Shown here in pieces: positions 19,801-29,452 of a stretch of 64,000 bases of DNA. The position numbers and the translations under genes were made by a program. The DNA comes from Luidia sarsii (lineage: Eukaryota; Echinodermata; Asteroidea; Paxillosida; Luidiidae). The DNA lies in contig OX465115.1 of NCBI GenBank assembly GCA_949987565.1, positions 6,080,840-6,144,839 on the forward strand. The letters run 5' to 3'. The notes below the pieces were generated by a model that saw only the letters and a program-made list of their open reading frames with translations, had not been told where the DNA came from and ran no database searches. Position 1 is the stretch's first letter. Each line of letters starts with the position of its first letter.

Positions 19801-20440
19801 CGTTACGTGTTTACAGGCTTTGATTTCTTCTGAATCAATTTGTTTTATCCAATAGCAATGGTTTTCATCGAAGACCTCACACGAGCTTCTTCTTTCAATA
19901 ATTGATTGGCAGGTGCTCCTGATTGCCATCACGGGGATAGCTGTCCCAGGCACGTGGACCTCCATTAGACACCTGTTCCCCACGCCGCCTGAGAACCAGC
20001 CACGAACCCTGGAGATCTTCTGTCAGTTCGGCACTGGCTTTTTGGTGACCATGGCCTACAACGCCCTCATCGTTCTGGCGTGTTGCCTGTACGCGTACAA
20101 GGCGCGTAACGTGCCCGGTAACTACAGCGAGGCTAAGTTCTACGCAGCTAGTGTCTACACCACCGTGGTCCTGAGCGTGGCAGCCTTGCCTGTCTACCTG
20201 ACAGGAGAGACGGCCATTGCTCTCACCGTCTCCGTCAGCCTCGTCCTCATCATGAACGGCTACGTCACCTTGACGTGCGTCTACTTGCCCAAACTGTATG
20301 CTGTCACTTTCAATAAAGTTCGGGATGACAGTGGGGGAACGGGTACAAGTAATGAAAACACGACCAGAAATCGATCCGTGTTCCTATCGGGACCAACGAC
20401 CAGCAACATGGTTGTATCAGTCTCACCCACCGTCAAGTAG
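14784..20440 (+). CDS. Class C GPCR 'B' (metabotropic glutamate receptor-like)
   Basis: Exon 1 14784-16832 and exon 2 19913-20440 join in phase 0 to encode 858 residues. The signal peptide covers about residues 1-21. The Venus-flytrap domain covers about 25-480, with TSSS and ISYGAT motifs at positions where mGluRs bind the amino-acid backbone. A cysteine-rich domain with one CCWGC block is at about 490-550, followed by seven helices. Loop 2 has the class C motif NRIYRIF, and TM7 ends with LPKLYAV, like the family's PKxY. The tail of about 45 residues is rich in Ser, Thr and Asn. Receptors of this family sit in the plasma membrane as dimers and signal through G proteins; whether this one senses glutamate, another amino acid or an odorant is not decidable here. 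The start has a favourable context (AGGATGG). It is divergently oriented from receptor A and shares near-identical blocks with it. Confidence 0.92.
17262..17735. repeat. 68-bp tandem repeat in GPCR B intron, about 7 copies
   Basis: Units contain GGAGGAAAGCTGGTAGACAG, CAGGGTGAGATCAAAGGGAA and GGGCAAGCAGTAGGGAAGGG, with a 68-base spacing at 17269, 17337 and 17405. A single related stretch (GATCAAAGGGAAAGACAAGC) occurs in a scramblase gene 1 intron near 2540. Confidence 0.9.
17978..18345 (-). mobile_element. MITE-like element with TIRs (copy 3, inverted)
   Basis: Left end CTTAAAGGCCCAATACAACA with the interior in reverse orientation relative to 13141-13511. The right terminus is degraded to TTGCCTTTAAAC. 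It lies inside the intron of receptor B. Confidence 0.8.
18675..18830. repeat. Palindromic hairpin element copy in GPCR B intron
   Basis: Starts TTGCAAACTGCTTACTGACT. The arms GGGCCTGACGTTTTGATCC and GGATCGAAACGTCAGGCCC are separated by a degenerate loop containing AACGGCAGTGCCTTTAAG. Confidence 0.85.
19264..19306. repeat. 20-bp direct repeat running into the gap
   Basis: GTGCCGAGGGATTATGCTGC occurs twice back to back immediately before the N run, so the gap probably hides a tandem array. Confidence 0.8.
19307..19506. other. Assembly gap, 200 N
   Basis: Exactly 200 undefined bases inside the intron of receptor B. The round number suggests a placeholder of unknown true length. Confidence 0.98.
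19913..20440 (+). CDS. Class C GPCR B, exon 2 (TM5-TM7 and cytoplasmic tail)
   Basis: Acceptor TTGGCAG, then VLLIAITGIAVPGTW and three hydrophobic helices. The TM7 end PKLYAV is followed by a polar tail ending SVSPTVK and TAG at 20438-20440. An AATAAA hexamer about 210 bases after the stop (near 20648) could direct polyadenylation. Confidence 0.92.
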   Translation: MLLIAITGIAVPGTWTSIRHLFPTPPENQPRTLEIFCQFGTGFLVTMAYNALIVLACCLYAYKARNVPGNYSEAKFYAASVYTTVVLSVAALPVYLTGETAIALTVSVSLVLIMNGYVTLTCVYLPKLYAVTFNKVRDDSGGTGTSNENTTRNRSVFLSGPTTSNMVVSVSPTVK

Positions 20441-21049
20441 ATGTGAGGACGAGAACAATGAGCCGAACTTGAGCGAAGACGGCAGAGTATTTTTCTCGTA
20501 CCTTGAGTCGTCTGCTTTGTATGTAAAACACATTATGTCAACAATAGGCCTCCACAATCGAAGTACAAAATCCCGAAGGGCAATCAATGGTTCATAGCAT
20601 CTCACCAGATAACTTATACATTGTGATGGTAAAACAAAGGATGAGCAAATAAATTAGTTTCTGATGTAAGGAGAAATTTAGGTATAGGCCTACTCGGCCT
20701 TTGAATGCTTGAAGACCACTGCAGGAGATTGTACCAACGACATGGTTAAGGAGACTATTCCAAATTCTAACAGCCATGTGGATAAAACGTCTATCAAGAG
20801 AGTATGTCCTTGCAGTATGGATTGTCAGTACATGATCATGCATGGGCGAACTAAACATTGCCGTATTAAGGTATTTCCTGTCACATTAAGGCGTCATATT
20901 AAGGTGCTTGGTAACATAATTATTTCAAAGGGGTTGACACTATACTGTGTAATGATGCATTGACATGACAATCGCAGTTACAACTGCCCGATCTATGTGT
21001 GCATGCTTGTTTCCAGAGTGGTAAGGAATTATATATCGGTACGGTACAT

Positions 21050-21450
21050 GGTTTCTGCACATTGCGCTTTGCAGTTTTTGTTGGTGTCATAAAAATCACG
21101 TAATGGAACCATTCTTTATAATAATTTGATGTTAAATGTGTTCAACACGGATTAGGCCTATGTATATGCGCACAATCTATAACCGAATTGTTACTTGAAA
21201 TGATGGTATTTCGTCAATATTTGCACTTTGATATTGTTAAAAATGCCGCATAATTTCTGCACATTGCGCTTCGCAGTTTTTGTGTTATACAAAAATCACG
21301 TGATTTATTTGATCATTTGATTACAAGTATGTATTCAACACCACATTAGGCATACGTGCGCACAATTTATCTGAATTGTTATATTTTATTTGAAATAATA
21401 TTTCGTCAATATTTGCACTTTGATATTATTAAAATGCCGCTATTTAATTA
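21050..21450. repeat. Two diverged direct copies of about 200 bp
   Basis: GCACATTGCGCTTTGCAGTT near 21057 and GCACATTGCGCTTCGCAGTT near 21257 begin two roughly 200-base copies, both ending with TCGTCAATATTTGCACTTTG. They lie downstream of receptor B; no coding frame. Confidence 0.75.
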
Positions 21451-21710
21451 AGATTTTTAGTGGCTGGAGTAGATCTGAAATCGAAGCATCATGCCATGTA
21501 TGAAGCACGCGGGGTAGGACCATAGAGCTATATTATTTATAGAGCTCTATGCGTGATACGACCTCAGCATGATTTGTCTACTCCTTGCTAGAAAGCTTTG
21601 AGTACAGATGATCAAAGTACTGTCTGGTGCCGGTCGATTTGGACAGAGGAAGAGAGAGGTGGGTGGGGATATTGCAGACTCAGATCTTCGCCCAAGTGAA
21701 GAAATCACCA

Positions 21711-21953
21711 GGGACCAATTTCATAGAGCTGCTTAAGCGTCAAAATGTGCTTAAGCGCAAACACTCATGAGCCACAGGATCCCCTTGCCTACCCAAACTT
21801 CACTTTTGTTTCACGCTAAGTAAAGAAGAGTGGAAAACAAGTCAAAAGTAATGGACATCACATCGCAGTGAAGTTTGTAATCCTGCTTACACGAGGAAGA
21901 CTTTTCCTGCTTAGCAGATTGTCACGCTTAAGCGGCTCTATGAAATTGGGCCC
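21711..21953. mobile_element. MITE-like element with GGGCCCAATTTCATAGAG termini
   Basis: The left end GGGACCAATTTCATAGAGCT and the right end GGCTCTATGAAATTGGGCCC are inverted repeats that continue through GCTTAAGCG. Length 243 bp. A degenerate relative is at about 60230-60485 (CAATTTCATAGAGATATAG, AAGTAAAGAACTGTTGAATA). Non-autonomous, no frame. Confidence 0.8.
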
Positions 21954-22184
21954 AGATCGCGATCGTCATATCCAGTGAGTGGACAGGGCGGACCTGTCAC
22001 ATTCAATTCACTCATGACAATTTCACCACAAGTACAGAGATCACACAACTATAAAACTGCGCTCTGTGCGGTGCCATAATGCAAAACGTGACCAACCAAA
22101 CTGATCACGGATTAGTTTCTTATGGTCGAAGAGCTAATTACCGTTGCTAAAATGATAAAATAGAAAAACAAAACAAAAAAACCC

Positions 22185-22280
22185 TGCTCACTGACTGAAA
22201 ATAATGACCTGCAATACATGAAATCTCAAAGGTGAGCGGGTCTGACGTTTCGATCCTAGCAGGATCTTTCTCAGAGTGAC
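22185..22280. repeat. Single-arm copy of the hairpin element
   Basis: CTGCTCACTGACTGAAAATA followed by GGGTCTGACGTTTCGATCC and AGCAGGATCTTTCTC. The rest of 20960-23340 shows no recognisable gene. Confidence 0.7.
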
Positions 22281-23340
22281 AAGGACATACACAGACAGTC
22301 AGGGGAAGGAACGCCCTGACACACATGACAGAGGAAAGGCAAAAGGGAAGGGAGTGGGATGCAGATGTACACCAAGGGTTTGTTTTCCCTGGAACAGGCC
22401 TTTCGAAACGTTGAGTCGCTGGCTCTTCGCTCGGTCACACTCAATCACGGGAGAACGAAGTGCACATACAGGGACATTTGCCATTCAGCTATATACAAAC
22501 CTAATTGAAAGCGATCTTGTTGCTTCATTCTTTTCACCTTGATAGGTTTCAATTAAAAGTGAAATGAGTTGTCGACAGCCCCACGAGGAGCGCACAGGGA
22601 GTAGTTCATTACTTCATCAGTGCGTCGTGACGAGTCATAAATCATTCAGACTAATTGAGGTAGATTTACTCATGCGTGTGCTATTCATCATGGAACTGAA
22701 AAGGCAATGCTTAGACAAGGGAAATCCGAGTCGCTTTAATTGCAGAAGTCCTTCTGCACATAAAAGGCTAATGAGTTGGGCGTCTCCACAAACCGGACAG
22801 CAACTTATTAAAAACCACGGCTGGTTGAAATCAAAGCTAAAAGGAAATTCCCTATCCAATGGATTTGACAATTGGATTTTATTGTTGACTCCCTCCACAG
22901 GAGCTTTCCCACATGGCTGCACAACATTCTAAGGGGGGGGGGGTGATTTTGATGCTGGAGAATGGAAAGAGATCATTCCTAGTTTCTAATTATCCCTGGA
23001 AATTAACTGACTATTGGAGTAAAACGTCATCGTGTTGTGATCCGGGATAAAGGTCGTATAGGAGTGCTGTCTATAGACAAACGCTACACGTTCACCGTTT
23101 CTCAACGGGACCCTTATTGCATACACATGTAGGGTCGCTTAGACATCTGCAAAGCATGAAAAGTTTCCGAGTAGAATTTAAAAGAAAATGCAAACTGCTT
23201 ACAGATTAAATCGATGGATGAAATTATCCAAAATACCCCAAATCGGCCCTTCCAGTAGTTGCATGTTATGCTCATAATCCTGTTAATGCTGCTCGGTGTA
23301 AGTCAAACGCAATGAGCACCGAGTGAAAATATGGTCGGCA

Positions 23341-23345
23341 ATCTT
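23341..23345. repeat. Left target-site duplication ATCTT of the LTR element
   Basis: ATCTT directly precedes the left LTR and is repeated at 30945-30949 directly after the right LTR. Confidence 0.9.
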
Positions 23346-24708
23346 TGTCACAACCCCTGGGAAAGCCCCACCCCGTGAGCTGTAACCTTCGGTGGTCCGG
23401 TTTGTTTCACACAAGACAAAATAAACAATCTACCTCTTTCTGTTGTCACTTACAAGTATTTACATATTTATTTACAGCCTTACGTTATTCCTATCTACAT
23501 ATACGGTCAATACACATAAAATAAAATACAAGTATTAACTAAATAAATAGCAACCCTCATTGATGTAGCCCGGCGAAGGAGGTACCGATCTTGACAATGA
23601 TGAAGGGAGTCGGAGGATCGGCCGGCAATTCTTCGGCGACTTTGAAGTCGAGGGTCTGCCAGTGGCTCCTTGGCGACGGCGACTGGGGAGTCGATGGTCA
23701 GCCCACTCACGGTACACTGTCCGTCTACTATAGAGTGCCTTCTCAGGACCACGTGAGACTTGTCTCACCGTAAAAGCCCTGTAGAATAATTCATTTTATA
23801 TACATCACAGTTATGCACAGGCCTGCCAACTACATTATTCGCACAAACATTTCTAAACTCTTGCTTCTTTACAGCAGTTGTTAATGCAAATTTAATCACT
23901 TATTAAAACAGTTTGCCGTAATCGCTTATCAGCTATTTCACACAATCTATATACAATCAATTATATCTATTCAGTGACTGTATGACTCTATGGGTTTCCC
24001 TGAGTCAAAGTTGGATGGTAAGCACCCCAATAAAAGATTTCAAATATAATTATAGGCCTACATGTACTTCTCAGTTTTTAACAGTCAGGATCAGTTGGAA
24101 AGGTTTTCGAATTTCCTTTAAAATACAGGCTCTCAATGTTGCTCAAAATTAATTAGCGAAACCATACTATTTAATATAACTTACAGGAAGGTGTAAACGG
24201 TCCTGGCTTTTGGGTGTCAAGGCTTGCGTCGGTTGCTATCTAGAACACTCAGTTGTTCTCGATGATTTCACAGAACTTAATCTGGACCTAGCTCTCACTA
24301 GCTATAGGTCACTTCAGAACTTAATCTTGTATAATCGACTGTCGAGGCTGGCTATGCTTGCCCTCTCCTCACAGAAGCTCAACCGCAAGTGTCAGCCTAT
24401 TCCCTCTTCACCTCGAAAATTCCCCAAACCCCGCGAATTTGACGTCCCGTGACATTGGACGATCTATTGTTTACCTTGTTAACCCGGTTTGCTAATAAAA
24501 GGGGCAGTCACCCTTAGATTCTCTAGCCAGTCAGATATCTTAATTTCCCCCGCGAAACTAAAACGTTTGCATAATAATAGGGATTAAATCCTCTCCCAAT
24601 CGCTACGTGTAAGCCGTATGGGCAGTCACTATTAAAGTTATGTTTCTTCGACACCCACCTGGGTTTTTTCTGAGTAATTCATCTTATTTATAAGTTCACC
24701 TTGTGACA
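23346..24708 (-). repeat. 3' LTR (left copy), 1363 bp
   Basis: From TGTCACAACCCC to TTCACCTTGTGACA. It has one copy of the 43-bp unit at 23648-23690; apart from that it aligns with the right LTR without length change. The 80-codon frame at 24210-24452 is present in both LTRs and is not judged to be a gene. Confidence 0.95.
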
Positions 24709-24724
24709 ATGTCTCCCATCCTAG
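24709..24724 (-). promoter_or_regulatory. Candidate polypurine tract
   Basis: On the minus strand the bases just before the 3' LTR read CTAGGATGGGAGACAT. This is purine-rich in the right place for plus-strand priming, although shorter and less pure than typical tracts. Confidence 0.5.
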
Positions 24725-24789
24725 AGAATTACTCTTAAATTACTTAATTATCTACGCATTAAACATTTACAGTACTATTATAACGCAAG

Positions 24790-27700
24790 TTACACTTCAC
24801 CTGGGCATCTACTCAAATAATCAGCACCCAGGTTGTCACTTCCCTTTATAGCTTTGACACTGAATCGGTATTGCTGGAGACTTAATGCCCATCTCATCAC
24901 TCTGCTATTATTGACTTTTGCTGTCGTCAAATAAGCCAATGGGTGGTGGTCTGTTTCTACCACAAATTCTCTCCCGTACAAGTACATATGGAATTTGGAA
25001 ATTGCCCATACCAAAGCGAGGCATTCTCGCTCGATAACTGCATATGCGCGTTCTCGTGTGAGCAGTTTCCGACTTGCATAGCATATTGGAAATAGCATTC
25101 CGTCATCTTGTTGCATGAGCACTGCTCCAATACCTACATCCGAAGCATCAGTTCTTAGAACGTAAGATTTATCGTGATCTGGCAAATGTAAGATAGGCGC
25201 TGAACTAAGTCGCGACTTCAATGTGCAAAATGCATGCTCTTGTGCTTCTTCCCATTTCACATAATTTGGTTTTCCTTTTTGGGTCAGATCTGTAATCGGT
25301 ACTGCAATAGCTGAAAAGTTCGGGATAAATTTCCGATAATAATTCACAAGACCCATGAGTGATCTTACTTCCCTTTTTGTTCGTGGTCGGGATGCGTTCA
25401 TAATTTTCGTGATCTTCTCTGGTTGAGGCTTTACTACGCCATTGCCAACAATGTGTCCACAAAAATCGAGTGACTCATAGCCTACCATGCATTTTGATGG
25501 TTTGGCAGTCAATTTTGCTTTCTGTAAGCGGTCCAAAACATCTCGAAAGGTTTCAACGTGTTGTTCCCAAGTATCGGTGTATATCAGAACATCATCGATA
25601 AAATTCACAACTCGTGGGATATTCTCAAGCAGTTTTCTCATCATACGCGTGAAAGTAGCCGGCGCATTTACTGTTCCAAACGGTAGCACGGTGAAGCGAT
25701 ACAATCCCTCAGAGGTTATGAAAGTGGTCTTATCTTTATCTGCGTCTGAAATAGGAATTTGCCAATACCCCTTTGTGAGATCTAATTTGGAGAAGAATTT
25801 CGCAGAACCTACAAGTGCCATCAGATTGTCTGGATTCGGAATTGGCTCAGGATCGAAAATCGTGACTCTATTCAATTTCCGGAAATCTACACAAAATCTA
25901 TTCGTGCCGTCTTTCTTTCGTACAAGTACGATGGGTGACGCATATTTCGACTTCGATCTTTCTATTACACCGAGATTGATCATAGTGTCGATTTCTTTCT
26001 TGATTACATCTTTTGTTGAAAAGGGAACTGGGTAAGCTCTGGAGTATATCGCATCATTAGTTGTCAGCTTTATCTCATACTCAATTATGTCTGTGCGACC
26101 TGGAATATCTGTGAACACATTTGTGTACTCTTGTAGTATTCCTCTAAGTTGTTGTTTTTGCGCTTCACTGCGACTCTCACAAACTTGCACAGTTTGCCAA
26201 TCTTCAGTCTGTTCTATCGGCAATAATTTTACTTCCATCATTCCTTCTTCTAATTGGTCATTTATCACGCTATGGCTTACACGCATAAGGCTCGCAGCGG
26301 CATGGATAATCTCTGGTTTATCTTCGGCTTCTGTTCGCACTATGTATTTCTTAAGGAGATTCGCATGAAACGTACGCTCCTTCCCATTCATATCTATACA
26401 ATAGTCGTGACGTGCAACTTTCCTTAGCACAGGGAAAGGGCCTTTCCACTGCATGAGCAATTTATTCGAGTCAGTTGGTAGAAGAACTAATACCCGATCT
26501 CCTATGCCAAACGTGCGGTCTTTGGTACGCGCGTCGTAGTATTTCTTGTAGCGAGTACTTGACTTAGTGAGTTCCTCTCGAGCTAATTCACAAGTGGATT
26601 CTAGGCGTTCGCGTAAGTCTATGACATACTGATACGTCGTCTTCACATCTTCGTCTGGTATTTCACCCGTCCATAACTCTCTAAGAATAGTGAGTGGTCC
26701 TCGTACTGTTCGGCCATACATAAGTTCGAAGGGGGAGTAACCTAGGCTTTCTTGAGGGGATTCACGATACGCGAATAATAGCGCAGGGATATAGCGATCC
26801 CAATCTTTTGGTCTTTCACTGCACATGCGCCTTAACATGCGTTTTAGTGTGCCGTTAAATTTCTCTACAAGTCCATTGCATATTGGATGGTACGGTGTGG
26901 TGTGGAGTTGCTTAACAGACATCAGTCTACCAATTTCTTTCATCAAATCGGAAGTAAATTGCGATCCCATGTCTGAAAGTATTTCATGGGGTACGCCCAT
27001 GCGTGTGAACATTTCGAAAAGTGCTTCTGCTACACGCTCCGTTTCGATTTTTGGAAGAGCTAGTGCTTCCGGATAGCGGGTTGCATAATCCACTAGTGTT
27101 AAAATGTACCTGTTACCGCTTTCCGTAATTGGGTGAATGGGTCCAATCAAATCTACTGCAACTCGTCTAAATGGTGTATCGATCAAAGGCATTCTACCCA
27201 ATGGGACTTTGCCTACGCGTCCTTTCGCGACCGTTCTTTGGCATATGTCACAAGACACGCAGTATCTTCGAATGTCACCTTGTACACCTGGCCAATAGAA
27301 GTTTGAAAGTACGCGATCCGTGGTTTTCTTAATACCTAAATGTCCTGCCATGGTTGAGTCGTGCGCCAGTTTCAAGACTTTCGAGTGCATTTTTTTCGGA
27401 AGGACTAATTGTGTGATTACGCGACCGTTTTCGACCGACGGTGAGGTGAATTCACGGAAAAGTAATCTGTCCGAAACAATGTACTTAGACTCATTATCTT
27501 TGCCAGTTTTCCGACCTTGTCCAGTATCTGCGAGTGCCCACAACTTATCTAACGCCGAATCTTCGTGCTGCGCCTGAATGATCTGCGCGCGAGATTCTGA
27601 GATATTTTGCGCTTCGGGGACTTTAAGTGGACGCATGTCTTTTGCTTTCTTGAGCTTTTGCGCTCTAGTCTCCACTGCAGCCGTTTCTTCTTCTTGAGTG

Positions 27701-29310
27701 TTCCCTTTTTCGATTATCCTCGACCAGTTTGGGTTAGGATCACGTGGGTCTCTGACTTCAGCAATGTTTCCTAAGATAAGATCGTACAATGGGTTTGCCA
27801 TGCAAAGTGCATTTACAGTTCCTACAAAATATGGCGAGTCTATGTCGATTCGCGCGACTGGGACATTCCGGGCCGTTCCATCAAGAAGGACACATTTCTG
27901 TTTAACTTCTAGTAGTTGTTCATCCGTAACTAAACTCCTTTTCACGACAACTGTACTGCACCCACTGTCTCTTAGCACCTGAACAGCTTGGTTACCTACA
28001 TAGCCGTCACTTACTGGCATTCGCCTACCTAGCGTACATGCCGCGCTAATTATAGGAACTTCATGTCCACATGAAAGCTTCAAATTTTCCCCCGTTTGAC
28101 CTGCGCATTCACATAGAGCAGTTTTCTTCGTTATGCATGCAGCAACTTCTTGTATCTCCTGATCCGTTTCCGGTTCCTCATCTGTCTCTTCTTCCTTAAC
28201 TTGCAAGCTAGCGGTTTGAGTTCTATAGGGTTTCGCGGATCTGTTGTAACTTTGTTTTCGCTGTTTACAGTTACGTGCTATGTGCCCCGACTTACCACAG
28301 ACAAAACAATCACGTGTCTCTGGTTCGCGCGCATTCGCATCAAATCCGGTCGCACTAAATTTAGATTTCGGTAAATCTTTGTCGTTGTATCGAGGGTTGG
28401 GGTGATTAAACTTCTTAATGGGTTTTTCGACATCTGTCCTACGATGTGCATCGGCATACCTATCTGCCAGCTTTGTCATTTGCTCTATGCTACCCGGTTT
28501 GCGCTCCTTAAGGTATACCGCTAAGTCCTTACCGCAAATAGAGATGACTTGCTCGCGCAGTAGTAAATCACAAAGACCATCGTACGTTTTTGTTGCTTCA
28601 CCCAGTTCTACCCACCGATTTAGGTAACTGTGCAACCGATCAGCGAATTGATTGAAAGTTTCACCTGGTTCCCGCTTTGAATTTCTGAACTTAACTCTAA
28701 ACCCTTCCTCCGTCAAATTATACCGGTGTAACAATGCTGCTTTGAGGTCACTGAAGTGATTAGCTTGGTCTATTGGTAACCGTGCGTAAACTTCTAAGGC
28801 TTTACCAGTGAGTAAGCTACTTAAAGAAAGTGCCCACTCCTTTTGTGGCCATCCAGCTATCTTTGCGAACCTTTCAAAACGGCGTAGATACGCATCCATT
28901 TCATCGCGACCGTCGTTGAATGGAGGGAGTTTTGGTTTTTTTATACTACTCTGTTCGATCTTAACGGAAGTATTGGCTTTCTTTTGTTGTTCTAGTTTTA
29001 GTTCAACCTCTTTAAGTTCTTTCGCTAGTTCTCTTTCCTTTGCCCTATTATCACGCTCAGCTTGTTCTTTGGCCGTTTGAACTTGTTCTCTCTCGCGTGC
29101 AAATTCGATCAGCTCTTTGCCATTGAGACCTAGTGATTTACCTAAGGTAAGGTATTTCTCAAACTCCATTGTAGCGGCGAATGAAGTTACAATCAAGAGC
29201 AGTACTAATGTGCCAATCCTAGCGCCAATAGGTTTGTGGATTAAGATATGCGATCTTGCAATACGCCTAGAACATTCACTAATGCAACATGAAAACTTGT
29301 TCATCAACAT
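24790..29310 (-). CDS. Gag-pol polyprotein (gag, PR, IN, RT, RNase H)
   Basis: An open frame of 1506 codons. I favour the ATG at 29169 (residue 48, MEFEKYL), because upstream residues look like untranslated leader, giving about 1459 residues. Residues below are numbered from 29310. Gag has a coiled-coil-like charged stretch at 70-110 and a CCHC zinc knuckle at 335-348. The protease has LRDSGCS at about 446-452. The integrase has H650, H657, C687, C690, then D720, D780 and E816 (35 residues between the last two), and a GPF module near 957. The reverse transcriptase has D1177 (KLDLTKGYWQI) and the FIDD box at 1237-1240. RNase H starts with LRTDAS at about 1386-1391 and ends with DYLSR. Gag and pol are fused without a frameshift. 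Its job is packaging, processing, copying and inserting the element. Confidence 0.95.
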   Translation of the reverse strand: MLMNKFSCCISECSRRIARSHILIHKPIGARIGTLVLLLIVTSFAATMEFEKYLTLGKSLGLNGKELIEFAREREQVQTAKEQAERDNRAKERELAKELKEVELKLEQQKKANTSVKIEQSSIKKPKLPPFNDGRDEMDAYLRRFERFAKIAGWPQKEWALSLSSLLTGKALEVYARLPIDQANHFSDLKAALLHRYNLTEEGFRVKFRNSKREPGETFNQFADRLHSYLNRWVELGEATKTYDGLCDLLLREQVISICGKDLAVYLKERKPGSIEQMTKLADRYADAHRRTDVEKPIKKFNHPNPRYNDKDLPKSKFSATGFDANAREPETRDCFVCGKSGHIARNCKQRKQSYNRSAKPYRTQTASLQVKEEETDEEPETDQEIQEVAACITKKTALCECAGQTGENLKLSCGHEVPIISAACTLGRRMPVSDGYVGNQAVQVLRDSGCSTVVVKRSLVTDEQLLEVKQKCVLLDGTARNVPVARIDIDSPYFVGTVNALCMANPLYDLILGNIAEVRDPRDPNPNWSRIIEKGNTQEEETAAVETRAQKLKKAKDMRPLKVPEAQNISESRAQIIQAQHEDSALDKLWALADTGQGRKTGKDNESKYIVSDRLLFREFTSPSVENGRVITQLVLPKKMHSKVLKLAHDSTMAGHLGIKKTTDRVLSNFYWPGVQGDIRRYCVSCDICQRTVAKGRVGKVPLGRMPLIDTPFRRVAVDLIGPIHPITESGNRYILTLVDYATRYPEALALPKIETERVAEALFEMFTRMGVPHEILSDMGSQFTSDLMKEIGRLMSVKQLHTTPYHPICNGLVEKFNGTLKRMLRRMCSERPKDWDRYIPALLFAYRESPQESLGYSPFELMYGRTVRGPLTILRELWTGEIPDEDVKTTYQYVIDLRERLESTCELAREELTKSSTRYKKYYDARTKDRTFGIGDRVLVLLPTDSNKLLMQWKGPFPVLRKVARHDYCIDMNGKERTFHANLLKKYIVRTEAEDKPEIIHAAASLMRVSHSVINDQLEEGMMEVKLLPIEQTEDWQTVQVCESRSEAQKQQLRGILQEYTNVFTDIPGRTDIIEYEIKLTTNDAIYSRAYPVPFSTKDVIKKEIDTMINLGVIERSKSKYASPIVLVRKKDGTNRFCVDFRKLNRVTIFDPEPIPNPDNLMALVGSAKFFSKLDLTKGYWQIPISDADKDKTTFITSEGLYRFTVLPFGTVNAPATFTRMMRKLLENIPRVVNFIDDVLIYTDTWEQHVETFRDVLDRLQKAKLTAKPSKCMVGYESLDFCGHIVGNGVVKPQPEKITKIMNASRPRTKREVRSLMGLVNYYRKFIPNFSAIAVPITDLTQKGKPNYVKWEEAQEHAFCTLKSRLSSAPILHLPDHDKSYVLRTDASDVGIGAVLMQQDDGMLFPICYASRKLLTRERAYAVIERECLALVWAISKFHMYLYGREFVVETDHHPLAYLTTAKVNNSRVMRWALSLQQYRFSVKAIKGSDNLGADYLSRCPGEV

Positions 29311-29432
29311 CGCAATATGGGTTTCTCAGTGCACGCTGCCTAGCAAGTTTTAGGGCTTCCGAATTCCACATGTAAATTCTATCCTGCATGAAACACAAAC
29401 ATCGGACTACCGGTTGCTCAATTTGAATTTCT

Positions 29433-29450
29433 CTCCCGGACAGGCCCCCA
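29433..29450 (-). promoter_or_regulatory. Primer-binding site, tRNA-Pro-like
   Basis: Two bases after the 5' LTR the minus strand reads TGGGGGCCTGTCCGGGAG. About 15 of 18 positions agree with the proline-tRNA primer site used by some retroviruses, but the exact tRNA of this host is not known. Confidence 0.7.
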
Positions 29451-29452
29451 AT

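Noticed and set aside
24825..29353. Many plus-strand frames of 70-180 codons
   Set aside because: Shadows of the minus-strand gag-pol frame.
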